A stretch of DNA of 64,000 bases from NCBI RefSeq assembly GCF_023516615.1, contig NZ_JAMGBF010000078.1, positions 24,975 through 88,974 on the forward strand. Direction: 5' to 3'. The notes beneath the pieces are model-generated. The model searched no databases and was not told the DNA's origin. It saw only the letters and a program-made list of their open reading frames with translations. A program made the translations under genes and the position numbers. Of this stretch, positions 34,021 through 42,459 are shown one piece after another (the stretch's first letter is position 1; the number at the start of each line of letters is the position of its first letter). The stretch comes from Streptomyces panaciradicis (GTDB lineage: Bacteria; Actinomycetota; Actinomycetes; Streptomycetales; Streptomycetaceae).

Positions 34021-34849
34021 ACCGCACTACGACAGGCGAGGCGAGGGACCCGTCCTGCTGGTCGTCCCCGGAGGGGCCGGGCACCCGATGGGGCTCGGCC
34101 CGATGACGGACGTCCTCGCGGAGCGATTCACCGTGGTGACGTACGACCCGCTCGGGCTGGCGCACGGCCGGCTCGGCGAGCCGGTCGCCGATCAGCGGGT
34201 GGAGGAGTGGAGCGACGGCGCGTCCCGGGTGCTCGAAGAGGTGCTGCCCGAGTGGGAGTCGGCGTCCGTGCTCGGTTTCAGCTCCGGCGGGATCGCCGCG
34301 CTCGACCTGCTCACGCGCCATCCGCAGCGGCTGCGGCACGTCGTCGCGCACGAGCCGCCGTGCGTGGGGGTCCTGCCGGACGGGGCGCGGCAGCGGGCCG
34401 TATTCCAGGAGGTGTACGACACCTACCGTGCCGCCGGCCCGCAGGCGGCCGCCGCCCGGCTCGGCGCCGCGCTGACGGGGCAGGAGCCCGGCGCCGCCGT
34501 CCCGGGCCGGCCCTTGAGCAGGGAGAAGGAGTTGGCGAGCCCGATGGCCCTCTTCCTCGCCCACGTCGTACGGGGCTTCACCTCCTACACTCCCGATCTG
34601 GCGGCCCTGGCCGGCGTCCCGGACCGGCTCACCCTCGCCGCCGGGTCCGACTCGCGTGGACAACTCCTGCACCGCACGGCCGAGTTCATCGCCGATCGCA
34701 CCGGGGCCCGCTTCGTCGAGTTCCCCGGAGGGCATGTCGGGGCCGGCGAGCATCCCGTCGCGTTCGCGGACCGGCTCGTAAAGACGCTGGGCCGACACGA
34801 CGGAGCGCGGGGGTCTGCGGACGAACGGCGCGGGCCGCTGACCGCCTAG
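34013..34849 (+). CDS. Alpha/beta-fold hydrolase
   Basis: A 278-residue hydrolase. The nucleophile elbow GFSSGG has Ser 90, the oxyanion region VVPGGAGHPMG lies near residue 18, and the terminal His is in GGHVGAGEHP. The acid is probably Asp in the LAAGSDSRGQ loop. Esterase, lactonase or haloperoxidase-like reactions are all possible. It starts inside the end of the TetR gene after GGAAGGAA and is likely derepressed with it. It converges on the PEP-mutase-like gene with overlapping stops. Confidence 0.88.
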   Translation: MTEPHYDRRGEGPVLLVVPGGAGHPMGLGPMTDVLAERFTVVTYDPLGLAHGRLGEPVADQRVEEWSDGASRVLEEVLPEWESASVLGFSSGGIAALDLLTRHPQRLRHVVAHEPPCVGVLPDGARQRAVFQEVYDTYRAAGPQAAAARLGAALTGQEPGAAVPGRPLSREKELASPMALFLAHVVRGFTSYTPDLAALAGVPDRLTLAAGSDSRGQLLHRTAEFIADRTGARFVEFPGGHVGAGEHPVAFADRLVKTLGRHDGARGSADERRGPLTA

Positions 34850-35682
34850 CGCGCGGTGCCGGTGGGCGTTCCGTGCCGGCTCAGGCCGTCGACCTCGGCG
34901 TACGACGGTGCCGGCCCGAGCGGCCGGCGGCCGGTTCCGATGTCCGCCACCGTCTCCAGGGCAGCTCCCAGCGCACGCCGGTACAGCAGTGAGCCGAGGC
35001 TGACGCGGCGCACCCCGAGGTCGGCGAGGTGAGGGACGCTGGGGCCGTCGGGCGAGTAGAGGATGTTGAGGGGGACCCCGACGCGCCGCACCACGGCGGC
35101 GATGGTGCCGGGGTCGGTGAGGCCGGGCACGAACACGCCGTCGGCGCCCGCCTGTTGGTAGGCGTCGAGTCGTCGCAGGGTTTCGCGTTCGCCGCCCTCC
35201 CCGAGCCAGTACGTGTCGGTGCGGGCGTTCACGAAGAGGCCGGGCGCCGCGGCCTTGACGGCGGCGATCTTGTCGGCGTGCCGCCGGACCGGCCCGAGAG
35301 CGTCCTCCAGGTTGATGCCGACGGCTCCGGCGGCGGCCAGGTCGCGCGCGAACTCCCCCACCGCGGCGGGATCTTCGCTGTACCCGTCCTCCGCGTCGAC
35401 CGACAGCAGAAACGGCCCGGCGCCCAGGACACGGGCCAGCCGGAGCGTCTCGTCCCGGGTGGCGGAGGCGCCGTCCGGCAGACCGGCGGCCGCGGCGACG
35501 CCGAGGCTGGTCGTGCCGATCGCGGAAAATCCGCGCGCGGCGAGGGCGGTCGCCGAGGCGTGGTCCCAGGCGTTGGGCAGGAACAGGGGCTCGGCGGCGT
35601 GGTGGAGGGCGGCGAAGGCGGTCGGGGAAGGCCGGCCCACCGCATCGGCGTGGGGCTCGGTCACCCGCGGGCTGTCGGTCAT
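34846..35682 (-). CDS. Isocitrate lyase/PEP mutase-family protein
   Basis: A 278-residue TIM-barrel protein of the isocitrate lyase/phosphoenolpyruvate mutase superfamily. It has the Mg-binding SVDAEDGYSE loop, INLEDALG and LFVNARTDTYW. The catalytic KKCGH loop of isocitrate lyase is absent, as in other family members that cleave C-C bonds of small oxo-acids, so the exact reaction is open. No Shine-Dalgarno is present; TACCGT ends six bases before the ATG, so it appears leaderless. Confidence 0.87.
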   Translation of the reverse strand: MTDSPRVTEPHADAVGRPSPTAFAALHHAAEPLFLPNAWDHASATALAARGFSAIGTTSLGVAAAAGLPDGASATRDETLRLARVLGAGPFLLSVDAEDGYSEDPAAVGEFARDLAAAGAVGINLEDALGPVRRHADKIAAVKAAAPGLFVNARTDTYWLGEGGERETLRRLDAYQQAGADGVFVPGLTDPGTIAAVVRRVGVPLNILYSPDGPSVPHLADLGVRRVSLGSLLYRRALGAALETVADIGTGRRPLGPAPSYAEVDGLSRHGTPTGTAR

Positions 35683-35688
35683 ACGGGA

Positions 35689-35694
35689 ACGGTA
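35689..35694 (-). promoter_or_regulatory. -10 box TACCGT of a leaderless transcript
   Basis: TACCGT on the minus strand, six bases before the ATG of the PEP-mutase-like gene. Confidence 0.55.
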
Positions 35695-35778
35695 GGCGCC
35701 GCTCGCTTCGGCGCCCGCCGAAGTGTGGACACGCGGCCGTTCACCCGGACGGCACGGTGCATGCCCGATGCCCCGTGT

Positions 35779-36147
35779 TCAGCCGGCGCGCTCCGCCGCG
35801 CTGCGCTCGACGCAGAACTCGTTGCCCTCCGGGTCGGTGAGCACGGCCCAGCCCGTGCCGTCCGGCTTGCGGTGGTCGTCCACGAGGGTGGCGCCGAGCG
35901 TGAGCAGGCGGTCGACCTCCTCGTCGCGGGTGCGGTCCTGCGGCTGCAGGTCGAGGTGCACGCGGTTCTTGACGGCCTTGGCCTCCGGGACGGTGATGAA
36001 CAGCAGGCCCGCCCCCACGATCAGCACCTCGGGGTCTCCGGGCCGGTCCTCCGGGCGCAAGGGGTGACCGAGCACCTGGGACCAGAAGCCGGCGAGAGCG
36101 TAGGCGTCGGCGCAGTCGAACGTGGTGTGGCGGATGGCGGAAGTCAT
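35779..36147 (-). CDS. VOC (glyoxalase-like) domain protein
   Basis: A 122-residue single VOC domain: the betaalphabetabetabeta unit from IRHTTFDCADAYALAGFW to LTDPEGNEFCVE. Relatives include glyoxalase, bleomycin-resistance and small dioxygenase proteins. The metal-ligand set looks partial (His near residue 7, His near 74, Glu near 115). Substrate unknown. It is monocistronic. Confidence 0.88.
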   Translation of the reverse strand: MTSAIRHTTFDCADAYALAGFWSQVLGHPLRPEDRPGDPEVLIVGAGLLFITVPEAKAVKNRVHLDLQPQDRTRDEEVDRLLTLGATLVDDHRKPDGTGWAVLTDPEGNEFCVERSAAERAG

Positions 36148-36237
36148 GGGAGGGATTCTCGGACGCGGGGCCCGAGCCGGGCAACGGAGATTCGGGCCCG
36201 GCCGGATCACCCCGCGACGGGATGCGGACCCGCCGGA

Positions 36238-37929
36238 TCACCCCGCGTCGATCTCGACCCCCTTAGGGCCGAACACCACCCGCAGCTCGGGCCCTTCGCT
36301 CCAGCGCACCGTCAACTCGTGTGCCCCGTCGGCCCGTACGTCGACCGTCTCGGCCAGCGGCGGCGGATCCGCCTCGCCGGTGAGCCGGGCCAGGGCGACG
36401 AAGAGGGTGTCGCCGTCGCCGGTGACGCCGGTCAGCGTCTCCGACAGGCCGACCGCGGGCAGCAGTTCGGCCCGTGGCCCCGGCTGCGCCGCAGGCCAGC
36501 CGGTCACCCGGACCGCCGTACCCGGCGCGGCCCCCGAGACCAGGTGCGCCCGCACCTCCACGGCCCCGCGCGCCAGCACCGCACTGGTCACCCGCGCGCC
36601 TGTGCCGGCCGTGTGCCGGGAGGCGGCCCAGCCCTCGCCGACGCCCAGCGGCTCGATCCCCGTCCGGCTCGGGTCGTCCCCCACGAAGACACTGTTGTCG
36701 GACGAGGAGGAAGGCGCCGTCGCGGTCGAGTACGCCAGCCGCGTGTAGTAGGGGTCGTAGCGGACGTCCTCGCTGCCGTGGTTGTGCAGGCGCACCAGAC
36801 CGTCCGAACGTGTCGACTGCACCAGCCAGTTGGGGGGTCCGACCGGCGTGACCGCGTCGGCCCGCTCGGCCGGTCCCGGCTCCTCGGGGGCCGTCCACAC
36901 CGGATGGTCCGGCGGCAGCAGCAGGCCGACGAAGCCCTTGCTCGCCCAGTAGGGCGAGGCAGGACCGGAATAGCCCTGCAGGACCGCCGGGTCGGGGCCG
37001 TGCCAGCCGAGGGTGAGCAGGCCCCGCTCGTCGACCGCGCCCCGGTCCAGGAAGTACCTGAGCGCGCCGGACGCCAGCCGCCGCGTCTCGCCCGGCGACA
37101 GCGGCGTACGGCCGCACAGGGCACCCAGCCACAGCGGGGCGGTCGTCGCGAAGCGGTAGGTGAGGGAGCGGCCCTGGTGCATCGGCGCGCCGTCCCCGCC
37201 GAACAGGCGGGCGTAGTCCTCCAGATGGCGCGAGAGCCGGGTGCCGTACAGCTCCAGCAGCCGGGGATCGTCCGCGAGCCAGGCGTGCAGCACCGGGTAC
37301 AGGTGCATCGCCCAGCCGTTGTAGTAGTCGAACTTGCGGCCGTCTCCGTCGGTGTACCAGCCGTCACCGAGGTACCAGTCCTCGATCCGGGCCAGACCGC
37401 GCTCGATCGCCTTGCGGGAGGCGTCCGTATCGTGACCGATCTCGTCGAGGAATCCGCCGACCGTGACGGGGAACAGCTCCCAGTTGCAGGGCCACGCCTC
37501 GGCGGTCAGCGCGTCGCTCAGCCAGGCCGCCGTCCGTTGCCGTACGCCGTCGTCCAGGCGGTCCCACAGCAGCGGCCGGGTCAGGCGCAGGGCGAGGGCG
37601 ACGGACGCGGCCTCGACGAGCGGCTGGCCGCGGTCCTCGACGCGGGGCCACACGCCCGCGGTGCCGGCCGCGAGGCCCTCGGCGTAGCGCTGCAGCGCGG
37701 TCTCGTCCCGGCGGAAGGCCGCGAGCAGCAGCGTACGGGCGTAGCCCTCCAGGCCGTCGGAGAGCCGGCCGGACCAGCTCTGCCGGTCGCCGGGGAGGTG
37801 GTAGAGGGCGCCGCCCTCGGTGGCGTACGGCTCGACCGCGGCGAGCAGGGCGTCGGCGGCCGCCTCCCAGTGGGCGCGGGTGTAACCGGTGTACGGGCTG
37901 CGGGCGTGGTCGGCGGGGGGCAGGTGCAT
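36238..37929 (-). CDS. DUF2264 protein, likely pectin-oligosaccharide processing
   Basis: A 563-residue cytoplasmic protein with no signal peptide and the alpha/alpha-barrel pattern of DUF2264 (for example CNWELFPVTVGGFLDEIG, YYNGWAMHLYPVLHAW and a HQGRSLTYRFA motif). The C-terminal third is beta-rich. DUF2264 genes often sit beside rhamnogalacturonan enzymes, and here it follows an acetylesterase and faces a PL4 lyase. A role in breaking unsaturated oligosaccharides inside the cell is an inference. ATG 37929 follows GAGAGAG. It is separated from the upstream acetylesterase by a 16-bp tandem repeat. Confidence 0.8.
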   Translation of the reverse strand: MHLPPADHARSPYTGYTRAHWEAAADALLAAVEPYATEGGALYHLPGDRQSWSGRLSDGLEGYARTLLLAAFRRDETALQRYAEGLAAGTAGVWPRVEDRGQPLVEAASVALALRLTRPLLWDRLDDGVRQRTAAWLSDALTAEAWPCNWELFPVTVGGFLDEIGHDTDASRKAIERGLARIEDWYLGDGWYTDGDGRKFDYYNGWAMHLYPVLHAWLADDPRLLELYGTRLSRHLEDYARLFGGDGAPMHQGRSLTYRFATTAPLWLGALCGRTPLSPGETRRLASGALRYFLDRGAVDERGLLTLGWHGPDPAVLQGYSGPASPYWASKGFVGLLLPPDHPVWTAPEEPGPAERADAVTPVGPPNWLVQSTRSDGLVRLHNHGSEDVRYDPYYTRLAYSTATAPSSSSDNSVFVGDDPSRTGIEPLGVGEGWAASRHTAGTGARVTSAVLARGAVEVRAHLVSGAAPGTAVRVTGWPAAQPGPRAELLPAVGLSETLTGVTGDGDTLFVALARLTGEADPPPLAETVDVRADGAHELTVRWSEGPELRVVFGPKGVEIDAG

Positions 37930-37940
37930 CGGCTCTCTCT

Positions 37941-38020
37941 CACGGCTCACGGCACTCACGGCTCACGGCACTCACGGCTCACGGCACTCATGGATCACCA
38001 CACTCATGGCTCACGGCACT
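37941..38020. repeat. Five tandem 16-bp units (CACGGCTCACGGCACT)
   Basis: Units 37941-37956, 37957-37972 and 37973-37988 are identical. Units 4 and 5 (37989-38004 and 38005-38020) carry a few changes. The array lies in the spacer between the acetylesterase and the DUF2264 gene, immediately upstream of the latter's ribosome site. Confidence 0.9.
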
Positions 38021-38110
38021 CAGGCTCACCGCCCTCGCGGGGCGCGCCCGGCAGGGCTCCGGAGGGGGAGACCTGGGGCGCCCCGGTTCCGGTCGGGACG
38101 CCCCAGGGGC

Positions 38111-39157
38111 TCATCCCACCCGCACCGTGCCCCTGGGCACGAGATGCCGGGCGAGAAGTTCGTCGCGGACAAGGCCCGCGTACACGGTGGCGCCGTGCAC
38201 GGAGGTGTGGGTGTTGTCCTTCTTCTCGTTGTAGAGGTAGATCGCCTTGGAGCCTTCGACACCAAGGGATTCCACCAGTGCCTTCGTCTTCGCCGTCAGG
38301 TCGATGAGCGGTACGTGCTCCGCGGCCGCGACCGACCGGATGACGGCCGGATGGTCCACACCCAGACCATTGACGAGCAGCGCGGTGTCGTTGTTCAAGG
38401 TGCCGTCGGCATTGAACCACCGTCGCACGATCGGCGTCACCAGGACGGGCCGTCCGCCCTTGTCCCTCACCCCGGCCACCAGCGTTTCCAGGTTGGTTCT
38501 GTAGGTGGCCTCGTCCGTGGTCTTGTCGTTGTGGGCGAGCTGGACGAGCACCAGGTCGCCGGGGCGAATCAGTGGCCGGACGGTGCCCCACAGCCGCGGG
38601 TTCCCCAGATAGGTGACCGTACTCTCGCCGGAATCGGCGTAGTTGGCGACGGACACGCCCTTGCGCAGGAACTGCGGGAGCTGCTGGCCCCAGCCGGAGT
38701 AGGGGTCGGCGGGCTGGTCGCAGACCGTGGAGTCGCCGATCAGCAGGATCCGGCGGGTGTGCCGGGCGGCCGGGGTGACGCGGATGTCCGCGAGGGCGGG
38801 GGCCGAGCCGCCAAGGGCCAGGTCCAGTCCGGGAGTTCCGTCGGGGCCGGTCGGCTCGCCCTCCGGGGTGCGGACGTCGACCGTGAAACTGCGGGCGACG
38901 CGCTCGCCTGCCGCGACGGGCGTCTCGGGGAGCAGGGAGCGCCGGGTCTCGCCGCTGACGGCGGTGCTGGAGTCCGCGTCACCGCCGAGCAGGAGCCGCA
39001 CGTCGTAGGTGCCGGGTGGGACGTCGAAGTGGCAGGCGGTGGCGGTGCAGTCGTCGATGCCGAGGGCCCTGGGGCCGTCGTGCGCATGGGCGGGGACGGC
39101 GGTCAGGCAGGCGCTCAGGATCAGCGCGGCGGACACGGCGAGGCTGAAACGTCTCAT
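38111..39157 (-). CDS. Secreted rhamnogalacturonan acetylesterase (SGNH hydrolase)
   Basis: A 348-residue exported esterase that removes acetyl groups from rhamnogalacturonan I. A Sec signal peptide (about 1-26, ending PAHAHD; LSAC leaves a lipoprotein possible) is followed by a beta-rich N-terminal domain. The SGNH core then starts at IGDSTVCDQ with nucleophile Ser143. The block III residue is in QLAHNDKTT, and the catalytic histidine lies in THTSVHG near the end. ATG 39157 follows GGAGGAG. It diverges from the PL4 lyase, and its promoter carries a LacI-type box. Confidence 0.92.
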   Translation of the reverse strand: MRRFSLAVSAALILSACLTAVPAHAHDGPRALGIDDCTATACHFDVPPGTYDVRLLLGGDADSSTAVSGETRRSLLPETPVAAGERVARSFTVDVRTPEGEPTGPDGTPGLDLALGGSAPALADIRVTPAARHTRRILLIGDSTVCDQPADPYSGWGQQLPQFLRKGVSVANYADSGESTVTYLGNPRLWGTVRPLIRPGDLVLVQLAHNDKTTDEATYRTNLETLVAGVRDKGGRPVLVTPIVRRWFNADGTLNNDTALLVNGLGVDHPAVIRSVAAAEHVPLIDLTAKTKALVESLGVEGSKAIYLYNEKKDNTHTSVHGATVYAGLVRDELLARHLVPRGTVRVG

Positions 39158-39220
39158 TCGCGAACTCCTCCGACGGGACACCGGGGGCGACAGGATCGGC
39201 GGCTGGACCGTACCGCCATT

Positions 39221-39236
39221 GGCAAGCGCTTTCTAG
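39221..39236. promoter_or_regulatory. LacI-type operator GGCAAGCGCTTTCTAG
   Basis: Contains the palindrome AAGCGCTT (39224-39231) in the divergent acetylesterase/PL4 promoter. It is the same core found upstream of the GH43 gene (43680) and the LacI gene (48494). Carbohydrate repressors of the LacI family bind such GNAAGCGCTTNC sites. Confidence 0.65.
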
Positions 39237-39277
39237 CCTTTGGGTCATTTTCCCAAGACGGTCGACCACCAACCCGT

Positions 39278-39289
39278 GAAAGCCCTTTC
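39278..39289. promoter_or_regulatory. Second palindrome GAAAGCCCTTTC
   Basis: Imperfect dyad GAAAG-CC-CTTTC between the operator above and the PL4 start, possibly a weaker site for the same repressor. Confidence 0.4.
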
Positions 39290-39359
39290 GCGAAATCGAT
39301 TCAACTGTCACCCTCACACTCACCCGCACCCCCACCCGCCCTCCGAAGGAGGCACCCCC

Positions 39360-41036
39360 ATGTCCGACACCGCGAACAGACCGGTCGGCCGCCGCACCTT
39401 CGTCCTCGGCTCCGCGGCCGCCGCCGGCACCGCGGCCCTCGCCGGACCCCTCGCCCCGTCCGCGTCCGCCGCGGGCTTCGGCTGGAGCGACGACGGCTCC
39501 CACTACGTCGTCGACACCGGCGCGAACCTCGTCTTCAAGGTCAGCAAGACCAACGGCGACCTGACCTCGCTGGTCTACAAGGGCACGGAGTACCAGGGCT
39601 ACGGCGGCAAGAACTCCCACGTCGAATCCGGCCTCGGCACCTCCACCGTGACGGTCGGGCAGTCCGGCTCGACGATCCTGATCTCCGTGGCCTACGGCAC
39701 GCTCAAGCACTACTACGCGGCCCGCAGCGGCGAGAACAACGTCTACCTGTGGACGAACAAGGCCGACGACTCGGTCTCCGCGACCCGTTACATCGTGCGC
39801 GTCAGGGCGGGCCTGTTCCTCAACGACGAACCCGACTCCTACACGTACACGACCAGCACCGTCGAGGCCTCGGACGTCTTCGCCAAGTCCGACGGGCAGA
39901 CCCGCTCCAAGCACTACTCCCGGCTCCGGGTCATCGACTACGACTGCATCGGCTGGAGCACGGGAAGCGTCGGCCTGTACGTCGTCCGCTCCAACCACGA
40001 GAAGGCCTCCGGCGGCCCCTTCTACCGTTCGCTGCTGCGCCACCAGAGCGCCGACGGCGGCGGCCTGTACGAGATCCTCTACTACGGCGAGAACCAGACG
40101 GAGGCCCAGCGCTTCGGCCTCCAGGGCCCGTACGTCATCGCCTTCACCGACGGCGGCGCGCCCTCGTCCTCGCTCTACCACGCCAACCTCACCACCCCGT
40201 GGGCGGATTCGCTCGGCATCTCCGGGTACGTGGCGGCGAGCGGACGCGGCAAGGTGGCCGGGGTCGGCATCACCGGCCGCAACACGGCGTTCCCGTACAC
40301 CGTGGGGCTCGCCAACCCGGCCGCGCAGTACTGGGGTTCGGCCAGGTCCTCGGACGGCTGGTTCTCCATCGGGGGCGTCCTGCCGGGGACGTACACCCTG
40401 ACCGTCTACAAGAGCGAACTCGCCGTGTACACGGGGTCGGTGACGGTCACGGCCGGCGGCACGACCACCCTGAACACCCTCGCGATCCCGTCCTCCAACG
40501 ACCCGGGCAACGCGAGCGCGATCTGGCGCATCGGCGAGTGGAACGGCACGCCGAGCGGGTTCAAGAACGCGGACCTGATGACGTACGCGCATCCGTCCGA
40601 CGTGCGGGCCGCGTCCTGGACCGGGAACGTCGTCGTCGGCAGCGGCACCGAGACGTCCGCCTTCCCCTGCTATCTGTGGAAGGACGTCAACAGCGGCATC
40701 CTCGTCTACTTCAGGCTGACGGCCGCCCAGGCCGCCGCCGCGCACACCCTGCGCATCGGCGTGACGACGGCCTACGCCAACGGACGGCCGCAGATCTCGG
40801 TCAACGACTGGACGTCGTCGATCCCCTCCCCGCCCTCCCAGCCGAGCACCCGGTCGCTGACCGTGGGCTCCTACCGGGGCAACAACCACACGTTCACCTA
40901 CAGCGTTCCGGCGAGTGCCTGGCTCACCGACACCAGCCAGTACAACGTGCTGAAGATCAACGTGGTGAGCGGTTCGGGGACGACGTCCTTCCTCAGCGCC
41001 GGCACGTCGATCGACGCGATCGACCTGCTGCCCTGA
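39360..41036 (+). CDS. Secreted rhamnogalacturonan lyase, family PL4
   Basis: A 558-residue exported lyase that cleaves the rhamnose-galacturonate backbone of RG-I. A twin-arginine signal (RRTFVLGSAAAAG, cleavage near SASAAG around residue 38) is followed by the catalytic domain with SHYVVDTGANLVFKVSK and DLTSLVYKGTEYQ, which match the fungal PL4 enzyme. A fibronectin-like domain (about 340-385) and a C-terminal carbohydrate-binding-like beta-sandwich with IWRIGEWNGTPSGFKNAD follow. ATG 39360 lies behind GAAGGAGG. It diverges from the acetylesterase. Confidence 0.93.
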   Translation: MSDTANRPVGRRTFVLGSAAAAGTAALAGPLAPSASAAGFGWSDDGSHYVVDTGANLVFKVSKTNGDLTSLVYKGTEYQGYGGKNSHVESGLGTSTVTVGQSGSTILISVAYGTLKHYYAARSGENNVYLWTNKADDSVSATRYIVRVRAGLFLNDEPDSYTYTTSTVEASDVFAKSDGQTRSKHYSRLRVIDYDCIGWSTGSVGLYVVRSNHEKASGGPFYRSLLRHQSADGGGLYEILYYGENQTEAQRFGLQGPYVIAFTDGGAPSSSLYHANLTTPWADSLGISGYVAASGRGKVAGVGITGRNTAFPYTVGLANPAAQYWGSARSSDGWFSIGGVLPGTYTLTVYKSELAVYTGSVTVTAGGTTTLNTLAIPSSNDPGNASAIWRIGEWNGTPSGFKNADLMTYAHPSDVRAASWTGNVVVGSGTETSAFPCYLWKDVNSGILVYFRLTAAQAAAAHTLRIGVTTAYANGRPQISVNDWTSSIPSPPSQPSTRSLTVGSYRGNNHTFTYSVPASAWLTDTSQYNVLKINVVSGSGTTSFLSAGTSIDAIDLLP

Positions 41037-41048
41037 CCCGACGGCGCC

Positions 41049-42458
41049 TCAGGTCCCGCGCGTCCACTGCTGGTTGGTGGCTCCGCTGCAGGTGTAGGTG
41101 ATGATCGCGGCGGAGTTGGCGGTGGACGCGCCGGACACGTCCAGGCACTCGCCGGTGGCGCGCGCCCTGATGGTGACGTAGGAGCCGGAGGTGACCACCG
41201 ACCACTGCTGGGCGGTGGCGCCGGTGCAGTTCTCCTGGGTGACGGTGGAGGTGTTCTCCTGCAGGCACAGGGAGCTCCCCCGGCCCATCAGCGCGTAGTA
41301 ACCGGTGCCGAGGTCCTTGAACCACCACTTCTGGTTGGTGCCGCCGTTGCAGGTGTACTGGCTGATCGCGACGCCCTGCCACAGCGACTGGCTCGGCACG
41401 TCCGCGCACTTGCCGCTGTTGCGGGCGACGAGCGTGTTGTACGTGGCGGCGGTCCCGGCGACCGTGCCCGCGGCGGTGTCCACCGCGACCTCCGGGGACC
41501 AGGACAGGGACAGGGAGGTCGAGGTCGGGAACGTCAGCGGCAGCCAGACGTAGCGCGAGTCGTTGACCGTGCCGCCGAAGGAGTTGCCCCAGCGGTCGCC
41601 CATGTAGAGGTACGAGGTGCCCGAGGTGCCGGTGACGGGGAGCACGTACGCCGTCTGGGAGTTGTAGGCCGTGGAGTCGCCGACGTTCGTCCAGGACGTC
41701 CACGGGCCCGAGAGGGAGGTCGCGGTGGCGTACTGCTGCTGGTTGGGGCTCCAGCCCGTGGCTCCGGACGTGAGCATGAAGTAGACGCCACCCCGCTTGA
41801 ACAGCGCGGGAGCCTCGCGGTGGCCGCCCGGCCACGGGTTGGCGACCAGGCTGTCGATCGCCGTGTAGTCGGCGGTGAGCCGGTAGATGTGCAGGTCGTA
41901 GTTCTCGTTGGCCGCCGAGACCATGTACGCGGTGCCGTCGGTGTCGACGTAGGTGGTGATGTCCCGGGACATGTACTGCCCGAGCGGCTGGAAGCTGCCC
42001 TGGTAGGTGTAGCTGCCGTCGACGGTGTCGGAGACGGCGACGGCCGCGCGGGCCTGGCTGTAGTCGACGCCGTTCTCCTTGTGCATCCACATCACGAACT
42101 TGCCGGTGGAGGCGTTGTAGATGACCTTCGGGCGCTCGATGTAGGCGGTGGCCAGCTCGGAGGCGGACGACTGGGTCAGGACGTGGTTCCTGAACTCCCA
42201 GTTCTTCAGGTCGGTGGAGCGGTAGGCGTCCACGTACCGGAAGGTGTTGTCGGCGTTGCGGTCCTCGCCGAACCAGTAGTAGTACGAGCCGACCTTGATG
42301 ACCCCGCCGCCGTGGGCGTGCACGGGGTTGCCCGAAGTATCCGTGAACTGGGTGCCGTTGGTGATCGTCAGGGTGGCCGCCTGGGCCGGGCCCGCGGTCG
42401 CGAGGGCGCCGAACAGGCCCAGGCAGAGGGCGAGCAGCACCGCGTGGGCACGTCTCAT
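41049..42458 (-). CDS. Secreted GH43 (galactanase-like) enzyme with ricin-type lectin domain
   Basis: A 469-residue exported glycosidase. Signal peptide about 1-28 (GPAQAAT). A GH43 five-blade propeller of the subfamily 24 type follows, recognisable from NPVHAHGGGVIKVGSYYYWFGEDR. That subfamily contains exo-beta-1,3-galactanases with a non-standard catalytic base. Residues about 335-469 form a ricin B/CBM13 trefoil with the repeated QxW motif (NQKWWF, AQQWSV, NQQWTR). It would trim galactan side chains of pectin or arabinogalactan. Its ATG comes one base after the stop of the upstream GH43 gene (TGAGATG), and its ribosome site lies inside that gene. Confidence 0.9.
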   Translation of the reverse strand: MRRAHAVLLALCLGLFGALATAGPAQAATLTITNGTQFTDTSGNPVHAHGGGVIKVGSYYYWFGEDRNADNTFRYVDAYRSTDLKNWEFRNHVLTQSSASELATAYIERPKVIYNASTGKFVMWMHKENGVDYSQARAAVAVSDTVDGSYTYQGSFQPLGQYMSRDITTYVDTDGTAYMVSAANENYDLHIYRLTADYTAIDSLVANPWPGGHREAPALFKRGGVYFMLTSGATGWSPNQQQYATATSLSGPWTSWTNVGDSTAYNSQTAYVLPVTGTSGTSYLYMGDRWGNSFGGTVNDSRYVWLPLTFPTSTSLSLSWSPEVAVDTAAGTVAGTAATYNTLVARNSGKCADVPSQSLWQGVAISQYTCNGGTNQKWWFKDLGTGYYALMGRGSSLCLQENTSTVTQENCTGATAQQWSVVTSGSYVTIRARATGECLDVSGASTANSAAIITYTCSGATNQQWTRGT

Positions 42459-42459
42459 C

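Noticed and set aside
35029..38307. 1,092-codon plus-strand frame over the PEP-mutase-like, VOC and DUF2264 genes
   Set aside because: Shadow of minus-strand genes with strong family matches; it has no ribosome site or domain.
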